DNA of 64,000 nucleotides from CAMCXT01 sp040403315 (GTDB taxonomy: Bacteria; Bacteroidota; Bacteroidia; M30B66), in assembly GCA_040403315.1 (NCBI GenBank), contig JBBAKX010000005.1, forward strand, positions 62,001 through 126,000, given 5' to 3'. How positions within the stretch are numbered: position 1 is the stretch's first letter; every line of letters begins with the position of its first letter. A model generated the notes under the pieces. The model was not told where the DNA came from, did not search any database, and was given only the letters and a program-made list of their open reading frames with translations. Positions 52,823-61,558 of this stretch are shown here, one piece after another. The position numbers were made by a program, and so were the translations under genes.

Positions 52823-53401
52823 CTACGCAGATGTTATGATTCCGTTGAGCAGAACACGTTTCATTTGAATCTTCAACTCATCTCCCGACAACAATTTCTT
52901 TCTTCCATACCAAAGATAAAATGTTCTTAGTGTGGAGAGGAGTGAAAACATGATCACTTCCAGATTCACATTGGCAATTTCTCCGTTGCTCATGCCACGT
53001 TTCAAGATCGCTTTAAAGCCTTCCTCGTATTTATCCCGCATCTTGAGAAAATACTTTAAATCTGAATCCGTGAGATGCATCCAATCATTGTTCAAACATG
53101 CAATCACAGAAGGATCGTGCAAGGTAAGCTCAATATGCAGGTCGATGAGTTGTTCCAATTGATGAATGGCTGAATCGCCAGAACTCGAAATTCGCTCCAT
53201 CCCAACAGTAAACTCTTCTGCGATTCGAATAACGATCGAAACAAGAATTTGCTGCTTTGAAGTGATATGATTATACAAACTTGCAGCTTTCATTTCCATT
53301 TCTTGAGCGATATCGCGCATAGAAACAGCACTGTAACCTCGTTCACGGAACAATCGGGCAGCTACACTTAGAATTTCTGACTTGCGGTCGGATTTTTCCA
53401 T
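52823..53401 (-). CDS. TetR family repressor, probable regulator of the paa operon
   Basis: A 192-residue TetR protein. The N-terminal helix-turn-helix is AARLFRERGYSAVSMRDIAQ, then EMEMKAASLYNHITSKQQIL. The rest is a helical ligand-binding domain (IACLNNDWMHLTDSDLKYFL, IMFSLLSTLRTFYLWYGRKK). It lies just upstream of the paaE promoter and the palindrome, so phenylacetyl-CoA, the usual inducer of PaaR-type repressors, is the likely ligand. This is inference from position. Its own -7 box (TAATTTTG on the minus strand, 53414-53407) lies next to the ATG. Confidence 0.88.
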   Translation of the reverse strand: MEKSDRKSEILSVAARLFRERGYSAVSMRDIAQEMEMKAASLYNHITSKQQILVSIVIRIAEEFTVGMERISSSGDSAIHQLEQLIDLHIELTLHDPSVIACLNNDWMHLTDSDLKYFLKMRDKYEEGFKAILKRGMSNGEIANVNLEVIMFSLLSTLRTFYLWYGRKKLLSGDELKIQMKRVLLNGIITSA

Positions 53402-53650
53402 CGCTCCAAAATTAAAATAATCTTGAAGTACTCATCGCAAAACGGAAATTTGAAACTTTAGAACACCTTCATCAGTCGACACTATTTCGCTGTAGTAAAT
53501 TCTGATTAGTTGCGCATTGATTGTTGGATATCAGCATAGATGTTGAGCAAAATTCAAATTAGTAAAGACAAAGCTTCAGAATTTAAAAAGTGGATTAGAG
53601 AACGTTGAAATCAAACATCATCGCTCAAATAAATCCACTATTTTTGAAAA

Positions 53651-54151
53651 ATGACAGTAACAGAAACACATTTAAAACCTGCATCCATTTCGGATATAAA
53701 AACCATATATGCACTTGCAAATAAAATCTGGTGGGAACATTATCCATCCATCATCGGAGATGAACAAGTTAAATATATGCTTGGAAAAATGTATTCAGAA
53801 GAGGCATTAACACAGCAAATTAACCAAGGCCCTCAGCAGTTTTTCCTCATTCATCAAGGCAGCAATATCACAGGTTTTCTTTCTTTTGAAATTCAAAACG
53901 AACACCAAGGTTTCATTAATAAATTTTATATTTCATCTGAAACCAGAAGATCAGGTTTAGGAAAACAAGCATTAAATGCACTTTGCGGCATTTATTCAAC
54001 GATAAAAGAAATTCGATTGCAAGTGAATCGTCAAAACTACAAAGCCATCAATTTCTATTTCAAAATGGGGTTTGTAATTGAATCTTGTGCCGACTTTGAT
54101 ATTGGTGATGGTTACTTTATGAACGATTTCATCATGTTGAAATCCCTTTGA
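53651..54151 (+). CDS. GNAT family N-acetyltransferase
   Basis: A 166-residue acetyltransferase fold. The acetyl-CoA site is in ISSETRRSGLGKQALNALCG (R/Q-x-x-G-x-G/A pattern), preceded by the strand FFLIHQGSNITGFLSFEIQN and followed by IRLQVNRQNYKAINFYFKMG. The family moves acetyl groups to amines of antibiotics, proteins or small molecules; the substrate here is unknown. TATTTTTG at 53639-53646 could be its -7 box. It is divergent from the paa regulator. Confidence 0.9.
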   Translation: MTVTETHLKPASISDIKTIYALANKIWWEHYPSIIGDEQVKYMLGKMYSEEALTQQINQGPQQFFLIHQGSNITGFLSFEIQNEHQGFINKFYISSETRRSGLGKQALNALCGIYSTIKEIRLQVNRQNYKAINFYFKMGFVIESCADFDIGDGYFMNDFIMLKSL

Positions 54152-54231
54152 TTTAATTTTCGGACTTACCGATTTCTTCACTCTTTATTAACAATGGAAG
54201 TTCGAGAAATCAGTTTTCTTACCTTGCGGCC

Positions 54232-55278
54232 ATGTTAAGTTATCAAGGATCCATTCTCGAAAAAATCATTATTCATTTTGCAGGAAACCCTTCAAATGAA
54301 GAACCTTTACAACTCGCTGCTGCTGTTACAGAAGTAAGCGATGAGCACCAAGAACTTTTTGTTCGTTACCTCATGCATTCGTTCCGTTCTGAAGGTTTCT
54401 ACAAATTCAACCCTTCGGCAAACCCAGTGTACAATGCCTGTAAAGCCATTTTTGAAGAAACAATGCCTTTTGAAGATGCCTCTGCTGAAATTGCAAAACA
54501 CCTTTACGAAGTAAGTACACACCCGAAAATCCTTCCTGGCGATCTTTTCGTGGCACGCCTTAGTCAAGTTAACCTGAACAACGACCTACATGATGTAATC
54601 GTTCTTTTGAAAGCTGAACATGAAGACAACTTTATGCAGGTTGAATGGCAAGGTGCCACCAGCGATGCGATTCTTTCACAAGGATACCGCCTCGACAGAG
54701 TTGATAAAGCATGTTTGATCTTTTCAGCAAATCCGCTCGATGGCTACCAAGTTTTGGTTGTCGATAAAACCAATGGCAATGCTGCTGAAGCGCAATATTG
54801 GACTGATGCTTTCCTCGATCTAGAAACGATGGAAGACAGCTACCATTTCACACAGCAATACATGAACCTCACGCGCCAATTCGTGAAGGAGCAGTTTCCT
54901 GAAGATTTCCAAGTAAATCCAGCCGATCAAATTGCAATGTTGAACCGATCATCGAAATTCTTCAGAGAAAAAGACCGTTTCGAACTGGATCAATTCGCCA
55001 ATGAAGTGATTCAAGCGCCCGAAGTGATCGACTCATTCAAGCGCTTCACAGCGGATAGCAATGCGGACAACGAGAATGAACATAGTATTACTGAAGCATT
55101 CGACATTAACCAGCAAGCTGTGAAAAAGCACTCTGGAATGTTCAAGAGTGTACTAAAACTCGACAAGAATTTCCACATCTACATTCATGGAAACCGCAAT
55201 ATGATTGAGCGCGGTTACGATGAGGAAAAGAGCTTGAATTACTACAAAGTATTCTTCAGCAACGAAGCTACTTCTTAA
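54232..55278 (+). CDS. Nucleoid-associated protein, NdpA/YejK family
   Basis: A 348-residue cytoplasmic protein. The start MLSYQGSILEKIIIHFAGNP (with the IxKIxIHxVGN-like pattern), LPGDLFVARLSQVNLNNDLH, ALGIFK-like (VIVLLKAEHEDNFMQVEW), and the C-terminal HSGMFKSVLKLDKNFHIYIH follow the NdpA/37-kDa nucleoid-associated family, which binds DNA and single-stranded nucleic acid. The 3' end overlaps the convergent methyltransferase gene by 11 bases. Confidence 0.9.
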   Translation: MLSYQGSILEKIIIHFAGNPSNEEPLQLAAAVTEVSDEHQELFVRYLMHSFRSEGFYKFNPSANPVYNACKAIFEETMPFEDASAEIAKHLYEVSTHPKILPGDLFVARLSQVNLNNDLHDVIVLLKAEHEDNFMQVEWQGATSDAILSQGYRLDRVDKACLIFSANPLDGYQVLVVDKTNGNAAEAQYWTDAFLDLETMEDSYHFTQQYMNLTRQFVKEQFPEDFQVNPADQIAMLNRSSKFFREKDRFELDQFANEVIQAPEVIDSFKRFTADSNADNENEHSITEAFDINQQAVKKHSGMFKSVLKLDKNFHIYIHGNRNMIERGYDEEKSLNYYKVFFSNEATS

Positions 55279-55861
55279 GTTTCACAAAGACTTCCCTCCC
55301 AGCCCTCGGTTGGATTGAATTGTAGCATGGCGCTATGTTTACGTCCTGAAAATAGGAAGAGAAAAGTTCCATGTATTCAGTTGTATTACCTCCAAATGGA
55401 GGACGATCAAGGTTCATGGGTTCATCAAACATTACACCTACCAATTTTCCGCCCGATGCAAGAATAGACTGCATTTTCTCGGCATAGTGCTGCCTCAATG
55501 CAGGATCTAAAGCGCAGAAAAATGTTTGTTCAAGAACCAAATCGTATTGTTTATCCAGTTCGAAAAAATCGAGCAGATGTAATTGAGACGCAGGAAAATC
55601 TGGAACGCGTTGCTTGAATGCCTCAACTGCATCAGGCGCAATATCGACCACTTCTACCCTACTAAAACCTTGCTTCCAAGCATATTCAGCTTCCCAAGCA
55701 TTGCCCGCTCCGGGGATCAATATCCGAAGCGATTTATCGGCTATCTGGTCCAAATATTCCTTTAATGGCGGTGATGGATAACCAATATCCCAAGCTGTTT
55801 CGCCTTGCTGGTATCTGTTATTCCAAAACGACTGAGGATCTTTCTTGATTTCCTCGATCAT
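55268..55861 (-). CDS. Thiopurine methyltransferase-like SAM-dependent methyltransferase
   Basis: A 197-residue class I methyltransferase. The SAM-binding motif I is ILIPGAGNAWEAEYAWKQ, motif II EVVDIAPDAVEAF and motif III DLVLEQTFFCAL. The start QSFWNNRYQQGETAWDIGYP matches TPMT-like proteins. The substrate in bacteria is often a thiol, selenium or halide species. Its ATG overlaps the stop of rlmD by four bases (ATGA), so both belong to one operon. Confidence 0.88.
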   Translation of the reverse strand: MIEEIKKDPQSFWNNRYQQGETAWDIGYPSPPLKEYLDQIADKSLRILIPGAGNAWEAEYAWKQGFSRVEVVDIAPDAVEAFKQRVPDFPASQLHLLDFFELDKQYDLVLEQTFFCALDPALRQHYAEKMQSILASGGKLVGVMFDEPMNLDRPPFGGNTTEYMELFSSYFQDVNIAPCYNSIQPRAGREVFVKLKK

Positions 55862-57261
55862 CTACGCTCAAGCATTACGATATTCTCCACATGCGTTGTT
55901 TGCGGAAACATATCCACCGGTTGAACCACCATCACCTTGTACACCTCATCCATCAATGCCAAATCGCGCGCTTGCGTGGATGGATTACAACTCACATAAA
56001 CAACACGCTGGGCGCCACTTTCCACGATACGTTTCACCACATCGGAATGCATTCCCGCACGCGGAGGATCGGTGATAATCACATCCGGCTTGCCATGCTG
56101 GGTGAAGAAATCTTCCACCAACACATCTTTCATGTCGCCTGCAAAAAACGATACGTTCGAAACGCCATTTTCCACGGCGTTCATTTTTGCATCTTCAACG
56201 GCCGCTTCCACATATTCGACGCCGGTAACATGCTTTGCCGACTTCGACAAGAAAAGCGCAATCGTGCCGGTGCCGGTGTACAAATCGTAAACGTTCTCTT
56301 CCCCGGTTAACCCGGCCAACTCACGCACTTTTCCATACAAACGCTCCGCTTGAACTGGATTGGTTTGATAAAATGATTTCGGTCCGATTCTGAACCTCAA
56401 ATCCTCCATGCGCTCTTCCAAATAAGGAAGTCCGCTGTAAAGCTGAATATCCAAATCGTACCACACATCGTTCTTCTTCGTGTTCACCGTGTACATCAAG
56501 GAAGTGATCTCTGGGAAATTCTGCTTCACCGCCTCCAAAAGCTCCATGAGCTGATCATCAGCACGCGTGGCAGAAAGCACAACCATCCATTCACCAGCAA
56601 TCGTGTTCCTGATGATCATGTTTCTGAGGTAGCCTTCTTGCTTGATTGGATGATAGAACTCCATCCCTGCATTCATGGCAAAATCTCTCACAAACAAACG
56701 GATTCGATTAGAAGTTTCATCTTGCAAATAGCAACGTTCTATGTGTAGAATCTTGTCGAACCTACCGGGGATATGAAATCCAAGTGCACGTCGGTCTGTG
56801 AAATCGTCGGCTGAGGCAATTTCTTCAGCAGTTAACCAGCGGCTGGCCGAAAACGTAAATTCCAATTTATTTCGGTAATGAAAATCTTCGGGTGCTCCCA
56901 GGATCGCATCAATTTCTGGAAGCTCCATTTTGCCAATCCGCCGAAGCGCGTCGGTAACAGTTTGTTGCTTGTGAATAAGCTGTTCAGCATAACTTATGCT
57001 TTGCCAAGTGCATCCACCACAAACACCGAAGTGACTGCAAGTTGGATCAATTCTCTTTTCACTTCGTTGATGAAAATGAATCGGTCTAGCTTCGCGATAA
57101 CCACTTTTTTTGCGGGTAACTTGTGCATCAACAATATCGCCTGTGATGGCGCCTTCAACAAAAACTACCATCCCTTCAAGCTTGGCAATGCCGCGCCCAT
57201 CAGAAGAAAGTGCTGTAATTTCGAGATGCTGGTAAACCTGTGCTGGTTTGGTGTGTTTCAT
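55858..57261 (-). CDS. rlmD: RlmD: 23S rRNA (uracil-1939-C5)-methyltransferase
   Basis: A 467-residue enzyme with an N-terminal TRAM domain (ITALSSDGRGIAKLEGMVVF), an iron-sulfur cluster site (CSHFGVCGGCTWQSISYAEQ, plus an earlier or later Cys), a SAM site (VYDLYTGTGTIALFLSKSAK) and the catalytic/base motifs DVIITDPPRAGM and VVYVSCNPSTQARDL. It methylates U1939 (Escherichia coli numbering) of 23S rRNA. I start at MKHTKPAQVYQ (57261) rather than eight codons upstream. The gene is divergent from rocD and is visibly richer in G+C than the flanking spacers. Confidence 0.92.
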   Translation of the reverse strand: MKHTKPAQVYQHLEITALSSDGRGIAKLEGMVVFVEGAITGDIVDAQVTRKKSGYREARPIHFHQRSEKRIDPTCSHFGVCGGCTWQSISYAEQLIHKQQTVTDALRRIGKMELPEIDAILGAPEDFHYRNKLEFTFSASRWLTAEEIASADDFTDRRALGFHIPGRFDKILHIERCYLQDETSNRIRLFVRDFAMNAGMEFYHPIKQEGYLRNMIIRNTIAGEWMVVLSATRADDQLMELLEAVKQNFPEITSLMYTVNTKKNDVWYDLDIQLYSGLPYLEERMEDLRFRIGPKSFYQTNPVQAERLYGKVRELAGLTGEENVYDLYTGTGTIALFLSKSAKHVTGVEYVEAAVEDAKMNAVENGVSNVSFFAGDMKDVLVEDFFTQHGKPDVIITDPPRAGMHSDVVKRIVESGAQRVVYVSCNPSTQARDLALMDEVYKVMVVQPVDMFPQTTHVENIVMLERR

Positions 57262-57319
57262 AATTGAATTTGAAATCGAGCGCAATTTGCTGAAAAAGTA
57301 AGGATAAAGGACAAAACGC

Positions 57320-57328
57320 TACCTTTGC
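57320..57328 (+). promoter_or_regulatory. -7 promoter element of rocD
   Basis: TACCTTTGC fits TAnnTTTG. It lies 25 bases before the ATG of rocD. A TTTG at a canonical -33 distance was not found. Confidence 0.55.
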
Positions 57329-57353
57329 ACACAAAATAAAACGGTATTGAGGT

Positions 57354-58601
57354 ATGAGAACTGCGCACAATGAAACCATTACGTTAAAAAGCAACCAGGA
57401 ATATATTCACCTAGAAGAAGAATACAGCGCACACAATTATCATCCTTTGCCGGTAGTGTTGGAACGCGGAGAAGGTATTTATGTTTGGGACGTAGAAGGT
57501 AAACGTTACCACGATTTCCTTTCTGCATATTCGGCTGTAAATCAAGGTCATTGCCATCCGAGAATCATCGGAGCAATGATGGAACAGGCGCAGAGAATCA
57601 CTCTCACTTCAAGAGCTTTTCATAACCGAGAGTTTGCAGAATTTTCGCAATTTATCACTTCATATTTCGGCTACGACCGGGTGCTCCCAATGAATACAGG
57701 CGCTGAAGGTGTTGAAACTGCATTGAAACTTTGTCGCAAATGGGCCTACCAAGTAAAAGGTATCCCAACCGACCAAGCGAAAATTTTGGTGTGTGGAGAA
57801 AACTTCCATGGCCGAACGATTGCTATTGTTTCTGCGTCAACCGATCATGATTCGCGCAATAACTTCGGACCATTCACTCCGGGATTTCACGTAATTCCGT
57901 ACAACGACCTCGCAGCATTAAAAGAAGCTTTAAAAGATCCTCACGTTGCAGGAATGCTGGTTGAACCTATCCAAGGCGAAGCTGGTGTTAATGTGCCTGA
58001 TGAAGGATTTCTTTCAGGTGCCGCTGCACTTTGCAAGGCACACAATGTTTTGTTTATAGCCGATGAAATCCAAACGGGCATCGCACGTACTGGGAAATTA
58101 CTCGCCATCGACCACGAAAATGTGAAGGCAGATATCCTGATTTTAGGAAAAGCAATCTCTGGTGGTGCTTACCCTGTTTCAGCAGTGTTGGCGAACGACG
58201 AAATCATGTTATGCATCAAACCAGGTGAACATGGATCAACCTTCGGCGGAAATCCAATGGCTTGTCATATCGCCAAAGCAGCACTCGAAGTAGTAAAAGA
58301 TGAAGCATTGGCAGAAAATGCAGAAAAAATGGGCAAGCTCCTTCGGGATGGCTTAAGAAACCTCAACCACCCAAAAATCAATTTGGTTCGAGGCAAAGGA
58401 TTATTGAATGCGATCGTTATTGACGAAAGCGATGGCGTTACCGCTTGGGAAATCTGTGTGCGCATGATGGAAAATGGTTTGTTGGCAAAACCTACACATG
58501 GAAATATTATTCGCTTTGCTCCTCCATTGGTGATCAACGAAGAACAGATGAATACTTGTATTGGAATCATTCGCGATAGCCTGATTTCACTGCAAAAGTG
58601 A
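57354..58601 (+). CDS. rocD: RocD: ornithine--oxo-acid aminotransferase
   Basis: A 415-residue class III aminotransferase. Evidence: the start HNYHPLPVVLERGEGIYVWD, MNTGAEGVETALKLCRKWAY, NFHGRTIAIVSAST, and the PLP lysine in ILGKAISGGAYPVSAVLAND with DEIQTGIARTGKL. GEHGSTFGGNPMACHIAKAA is also conserved. It converts ornithine and 2-oxoglutarate to glutamate semialdehyde and glutamate in the cytoplasm. The TGA of rocD and the ATG of the next gene share one base, so the two genes are coupled. Confidence 0.96.
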   Translation: MRTAHNETITLKSNQEYIHLEEEYSAHNYHPLPVVLERGEGIYVWDVEGKRYHDFLSAYSAVNQGHCHPRIIGAMMEQAQRITLTSRAFHNREFAEFSQFITSYFGYDRVLPMNTGAEGVETALKLCRKWAYQVKGIPTDQAKILVCGENFHGRTIAIVSASTDHDSRNNFGPFTPGFHVIPYNDLAALKEALKDPHVAGMLVEPIQGEAGVNVPDEGFLSGAAALCKAHNVLFIADEIQTGIARTGKLLAIDHENVKADILILGKAISGGAYPVSAVLANDEIMLCIKPGEHGSTFGGNPMACHIAKAALEVVKDEALAENAEKMGKLLRDGLRNLNHPKINLVRGKGLLNAIVIDESDGVTAWEICVRMMENGLLAKPTHGNIIRFAPPLVINEEQMNTCIGIIRDSLISLQK

Positions 58602-59092
58602 TGAGAAACAAGAGAATCGTTTCTTTTGTCTCACTCCTACTTTTGATTGGTGCAGGACTGTATCAATATAGAAAGTACCGCGTTGCTCCAGAATTATCGT
58701 TCGATGCGGTAAGTGTTCAAACGTTGGATGGGAAAACGTTCAATTTGCAAAACAATACCGGTAAACCGAGGATCATCAAGTTCTTCGCAACTTGGTGTAT
58801 CGACTGCAGAAAGGAATTGCCGAAACTAATTGCACTTAAGTCGGAATTAGAAAAACGTAACATCGACTTGATTTTATTGAGCGATGAAGAGCTGGCAACC
58901 TTAGAACCCTTCGCCCAATTTGAAGAGCTTCAATACCCACTGTACAAATTACCAAAGCCGTTTAAAGCCTACGGCATCCATACCTTACCTACAACTTATG
59001 TGATGGATGGTAAAGGTAAAATGGTTGATACATTTACAGGGGGCAAAACCATCGATAGCGATCAATTAGACGCTTGGTTTCAAAATCAGTAG
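58601..59092 (+). CDS. Membrane-anchored thioredoxin-like protein (TlpA/ResA type)
   Basis: A 163-residue protein: short anchor (VSFVSLLLLIGAGLYQYRKY), then a thioredoxin fold in which the redox motif is CIDC (FFATWCIDCRKELPKLIALK). The TLPTTYVMDGKG segment holds the cis-proline. The active site should face the periplasm and reduce or oxidise disulfides there. Coupled to rocD by TGATG, although the functional link is unclear. Confidence 0.9.
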   Translation: MRNKRIVSFVSLLLLIGAGLYQYRKYRVAPELSFDAVSVQTLDGKTFNLQNNTGKPRIIKFFATWCIDCRKELPKLIALKSELEKRNIDLILLSDEELATLEPFAQFEELQYPLYKLPKPFKAYGIHTLPTTYVMDGKGKMVDTFTGGKTIDSDQLDAWFQNQ

Positions 59093-59103
59093 GCTTAAAA
59101 ATC

Positions 59104-59159
59104 AAATCGCCCTTGAATTATTAGCCGTTTTGGTAGAAGCTATTAAACAAGGGCGATTT
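59104..59159 (+). terminator. 12-bp inverted repeat after the thioredoxin-like gene
   Basis: AAATCGCCCTTG (59104-59115) and CAAGGGCGATTT (59148-59159) are exact complements with a 32-base loop. The stem is strong, but no T-run follows, so it could be a structured 3' end or a processing site rather than a classic terminator. Confidence 0.55.
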
Positions 59160-59454
59160 GCCTCAGATATGAAGATGGTGTGTTTGTGACAGGCGCTAAC
59201 CCGATGTAAACCTACATGATAACGGTTATTTTGGTTCGCGGATACCGTGTACATCTTCAGGACAAGTCCCATTTTGGCATAGACAACACCGTAGACAACT
59301 CCTGTATTTAATTGATATTGTAGAGATTACATTGTTGTAAATTCTAGGTATTATCCACTATCTTGCGCAGCGTTTTGACCAAAAAAGAAGGAAAACTGCT
59401 CAAAAGAAATTCACAACCAAATAAATATTGGAAATTTTGTTTGAATTTAAAGTC

Positions 59455-61299
59455 GTGAAACGATGGCCAGTTTTCATCATACTTGCTTGGTTTGCAATAA
59501 GTTCAAGTAGTTGCTCGAGCGATTCTAACAGTAAACAAGCGGTTGTGGTCGCTGTTCCTGATTCGGCTTATGCGATGCTAAAAAAATTGCAGAACATAGA
59601 TAGCAGTTTATTGTCAATCAAAAAGTTCGATAATTTCGAACATGCTGATACATTAATTAGAAACAGCATCACAAACAACTCTGAGTTCATGCAAGACAGC
59701 CAGCGTTATTTTTTCACTGGCTTATATGAACGACAATTCGAAGTAAAAAACAATGTAAAAGGCTACTCTTCACTTTGGAAAGGAGAGCAAGCTGTTCAAG
59801 AAGCCCAGTTCATAAAAGCCAAAGAGCAGTTCAACAATGCAGTAAAACTTTTCGAACAGTTCAACGACTCTTCTTCGTTAGGGCATGCTTTGAATTGGCT
59901 AGGCGCTGTTCATTCCTACATGGGCGATAATGCCGAAGCTACTAGAAATCATTATCGTGCATTAAATGTTTATGAATCGATGAAGGATTCAACCGGAGTG
60001 ATTTCAACTATGAGAGAAATCGCAGGTACATTCAATAATCAAGGTTTATTCGAAGAGGCAGAAAAAACCTTTTTCTACTGCCTACACTACTACGAAAGAT
60101 TAAAGGATCCAATTTCTGAAGCGTCTGTCCATTCGGCAATTGGCGATCTCTATCATCACATGGGGAAACCTGCTTTGTCTGAAAAACATTTCATCATTGC
60201 ATTGGAGTTATTCACCCGCGAAAAATACCCGGCCGGTGTAGCACAGAGCTACAACAATATGGCAATTTACAAAATGACAGCCGGTGCATTCCAAGATGCA
60301 AAACAATGGCTCTTCAAAGCAAAAGCCTACGCCGATTCGATAAGTGATAATGTACAAAAGCCTATTTTACTGTACAATATAGGCGTTTGCGAGGATGAAA
60401 CAGGAAACAACGCTGCAGCCATCGAACTCATAAATAACTGTTTGATCGAAAATAAGAAACGCGGCCACGTGGGTGAAATGACCACCCGATCACACAAAAG
60501 ATTATCGAAAATTCATGCAGAAAACGGCGACTTAAAGAAAGCTTTAGAACATCAACTTGCCTACGATAAACTTAGAGATTCACTCAATTTAGAAGATAAC
60601 CGCAAGTCGATCGAGGAACTGAATATCCAATACCAAATAGCCAAAAAAGAATCTGCAATCAAACAAGCGCAACAAGAAAATGAAAGCAGCCGTTTTTGGG
60701 TTTGGGTTTTAGCCGCGAGCTTAATCGCCTTGGTAATTGCCATTGGCGCAGCAATTTCATTTTTTGTTTACAAAAGTAAGCAAGCCAAGGAAATTGCCAG
60801 AATGGAAGATGGTCTTCGCAACTCTGAACTTTCGCTTATCAAACAAGAACTGAATTTTAACAAGCAGCAATTGTCTGATTACACCGAAACGCTCAAAGAA
60901 AAATCAATCCAAATTATTTCACTTGAAAATCAGATTAAAGCCACACTTGGCGAAGAAAGTGGGATTAAACTTATTCATCAAGGCTTGCAATCAAGCGAAG
61001 ATTTGATCGATAGTATTTACGGCTTTAAAATCCTTACCGATGAAGATTGGATTAGGTTTAAAAGGTATTTCGACAATGTTTATCCTGGAATGATCCAACG
61101 CCTGCGTGAGCTTCAACCAGACATTACAGCTGCTGAACAACGTTTATTTATGCTCATTCGACTCAATTCAGAATCTAAAGAAATTGCCGACATGCTTGGC
61201 ATTTCACCAGAAAGTGTTCGAAAAACTAAGTACAGATTGAAAAAGAAACTATCGCGCCTCGAGGATGTTTCACTAGATGAGTTCATCCGGAAATTCTAA
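59455..61299 (+). CDS. TPR-containing membrane lipoprotein/regulator with LuxR-type C-terminus
   Basis: About 614 residues. The start shows a lipoprotein signal (WPVFIILAWFAISSSSC). Residues 90-400 are TPR repeats (LGHALNWLGAVHSYMGDNAE, YPAGVAQSYNNMAIYKMTAG, KPILLYNIGVCEDETGNNAA). A membrane helix (FWVWVLAASLIALVIAIGAA), a coiled coil and a helix-turn-helix end follow (LTAAEQ-like ITAAEQRLFMLIRL, then ESKEIADMLGISPESVRKTK). This TPR-TM-HTH layout is common in Bacteroidota regulators. No ATG begins the frame: GTG 59455 (MKRWPV) is chosen because it places the signal correctly, and a TTG at 59428 is an alternative. Confidence 0.85.
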   Translation: MKRWPVFIILAWFAISSSSCSSDSNSKQAVVVAVPDSAYAMLKKLQNIDSSLLSIKKFDNFEHADTLIRNSITNNSEFMQDSQRYFFTGLYERQFEVKNNVKGYSSLWKGEQAVQEAQFIKAKEQFNNAVKLFEQFNDSSSLGHALNWLGAVHSYMGDNAEATRNHYRALNVYESMKDSTGVISTMREIAGTFNNQGLFEEAEKTFFYCLHYYERLKDPISEASVHSAIGDLYHHMGKPALSEKHFIIALELFTREKYPAGVAQSYNNMAIYKMTAGAFQDAKQWLFKAKAYADSISDNVQKPILLYNIGVCEDETGNNAAAIELINNCLIENKKRGHVGEMTTRSHKRLSKIHAENGDLKKALEHQLAYDKLRDSLNLEDNRKSIEELNIQYQIAKKESAIKQAQQENESSRFWVWVLAASLIALVIAIGAAISFFVYKSKQAKEIARMEDGLRNSELSLIKQELNFNKQQLSDYTETLKEKSIQIISLENQIKATLGEESGIKLIHQGLQSSEDLIDSIYGFKILTDEDWIRFKRYFDNVYPGMIQRLRELQPDITAAEQRLFMLIRLNSESKEIADMLGISPESVRKTKYRLKKKLSRLEDVSLDEFIRKF

Positions 61300-61500
61300 T
61301 TGAGAAAATTGCAACAAATCTTCTGCTCTGCAAAAGTCGATGCTCCTTGTAACCCTGTTCAAATGATTTTGGCGGCAGAACCGCGCTTTCGGCTGTAGTC
61401 CCTTCGGGCGCTACTTGCCTCAATCACTGCCGCTCACAAGTAATTCGATTGTCAGCAAGCAAGTCATCCTTACAGATTAGCATCCAAACATCACTAAAAC

Positions 61501-61536
61501 AAAAGCGCTCCGTAGAATCATCTCCGGAGCACTTTT
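61501..61536 (-). terminator. Terminator after the right-edge T9SS gene
   Basis: AAAAGCGCTCCG and CGGAGCACTTTT form a stem of about eleven pairs with one mismatch around a loop of 12 bases. On the minus strand it ends in T's, 23 bases beyond the T9SS stop. Confidence 0.8.
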
Positions 61537-61558
61537 CAGTTTTGATTAGATCGATCTT

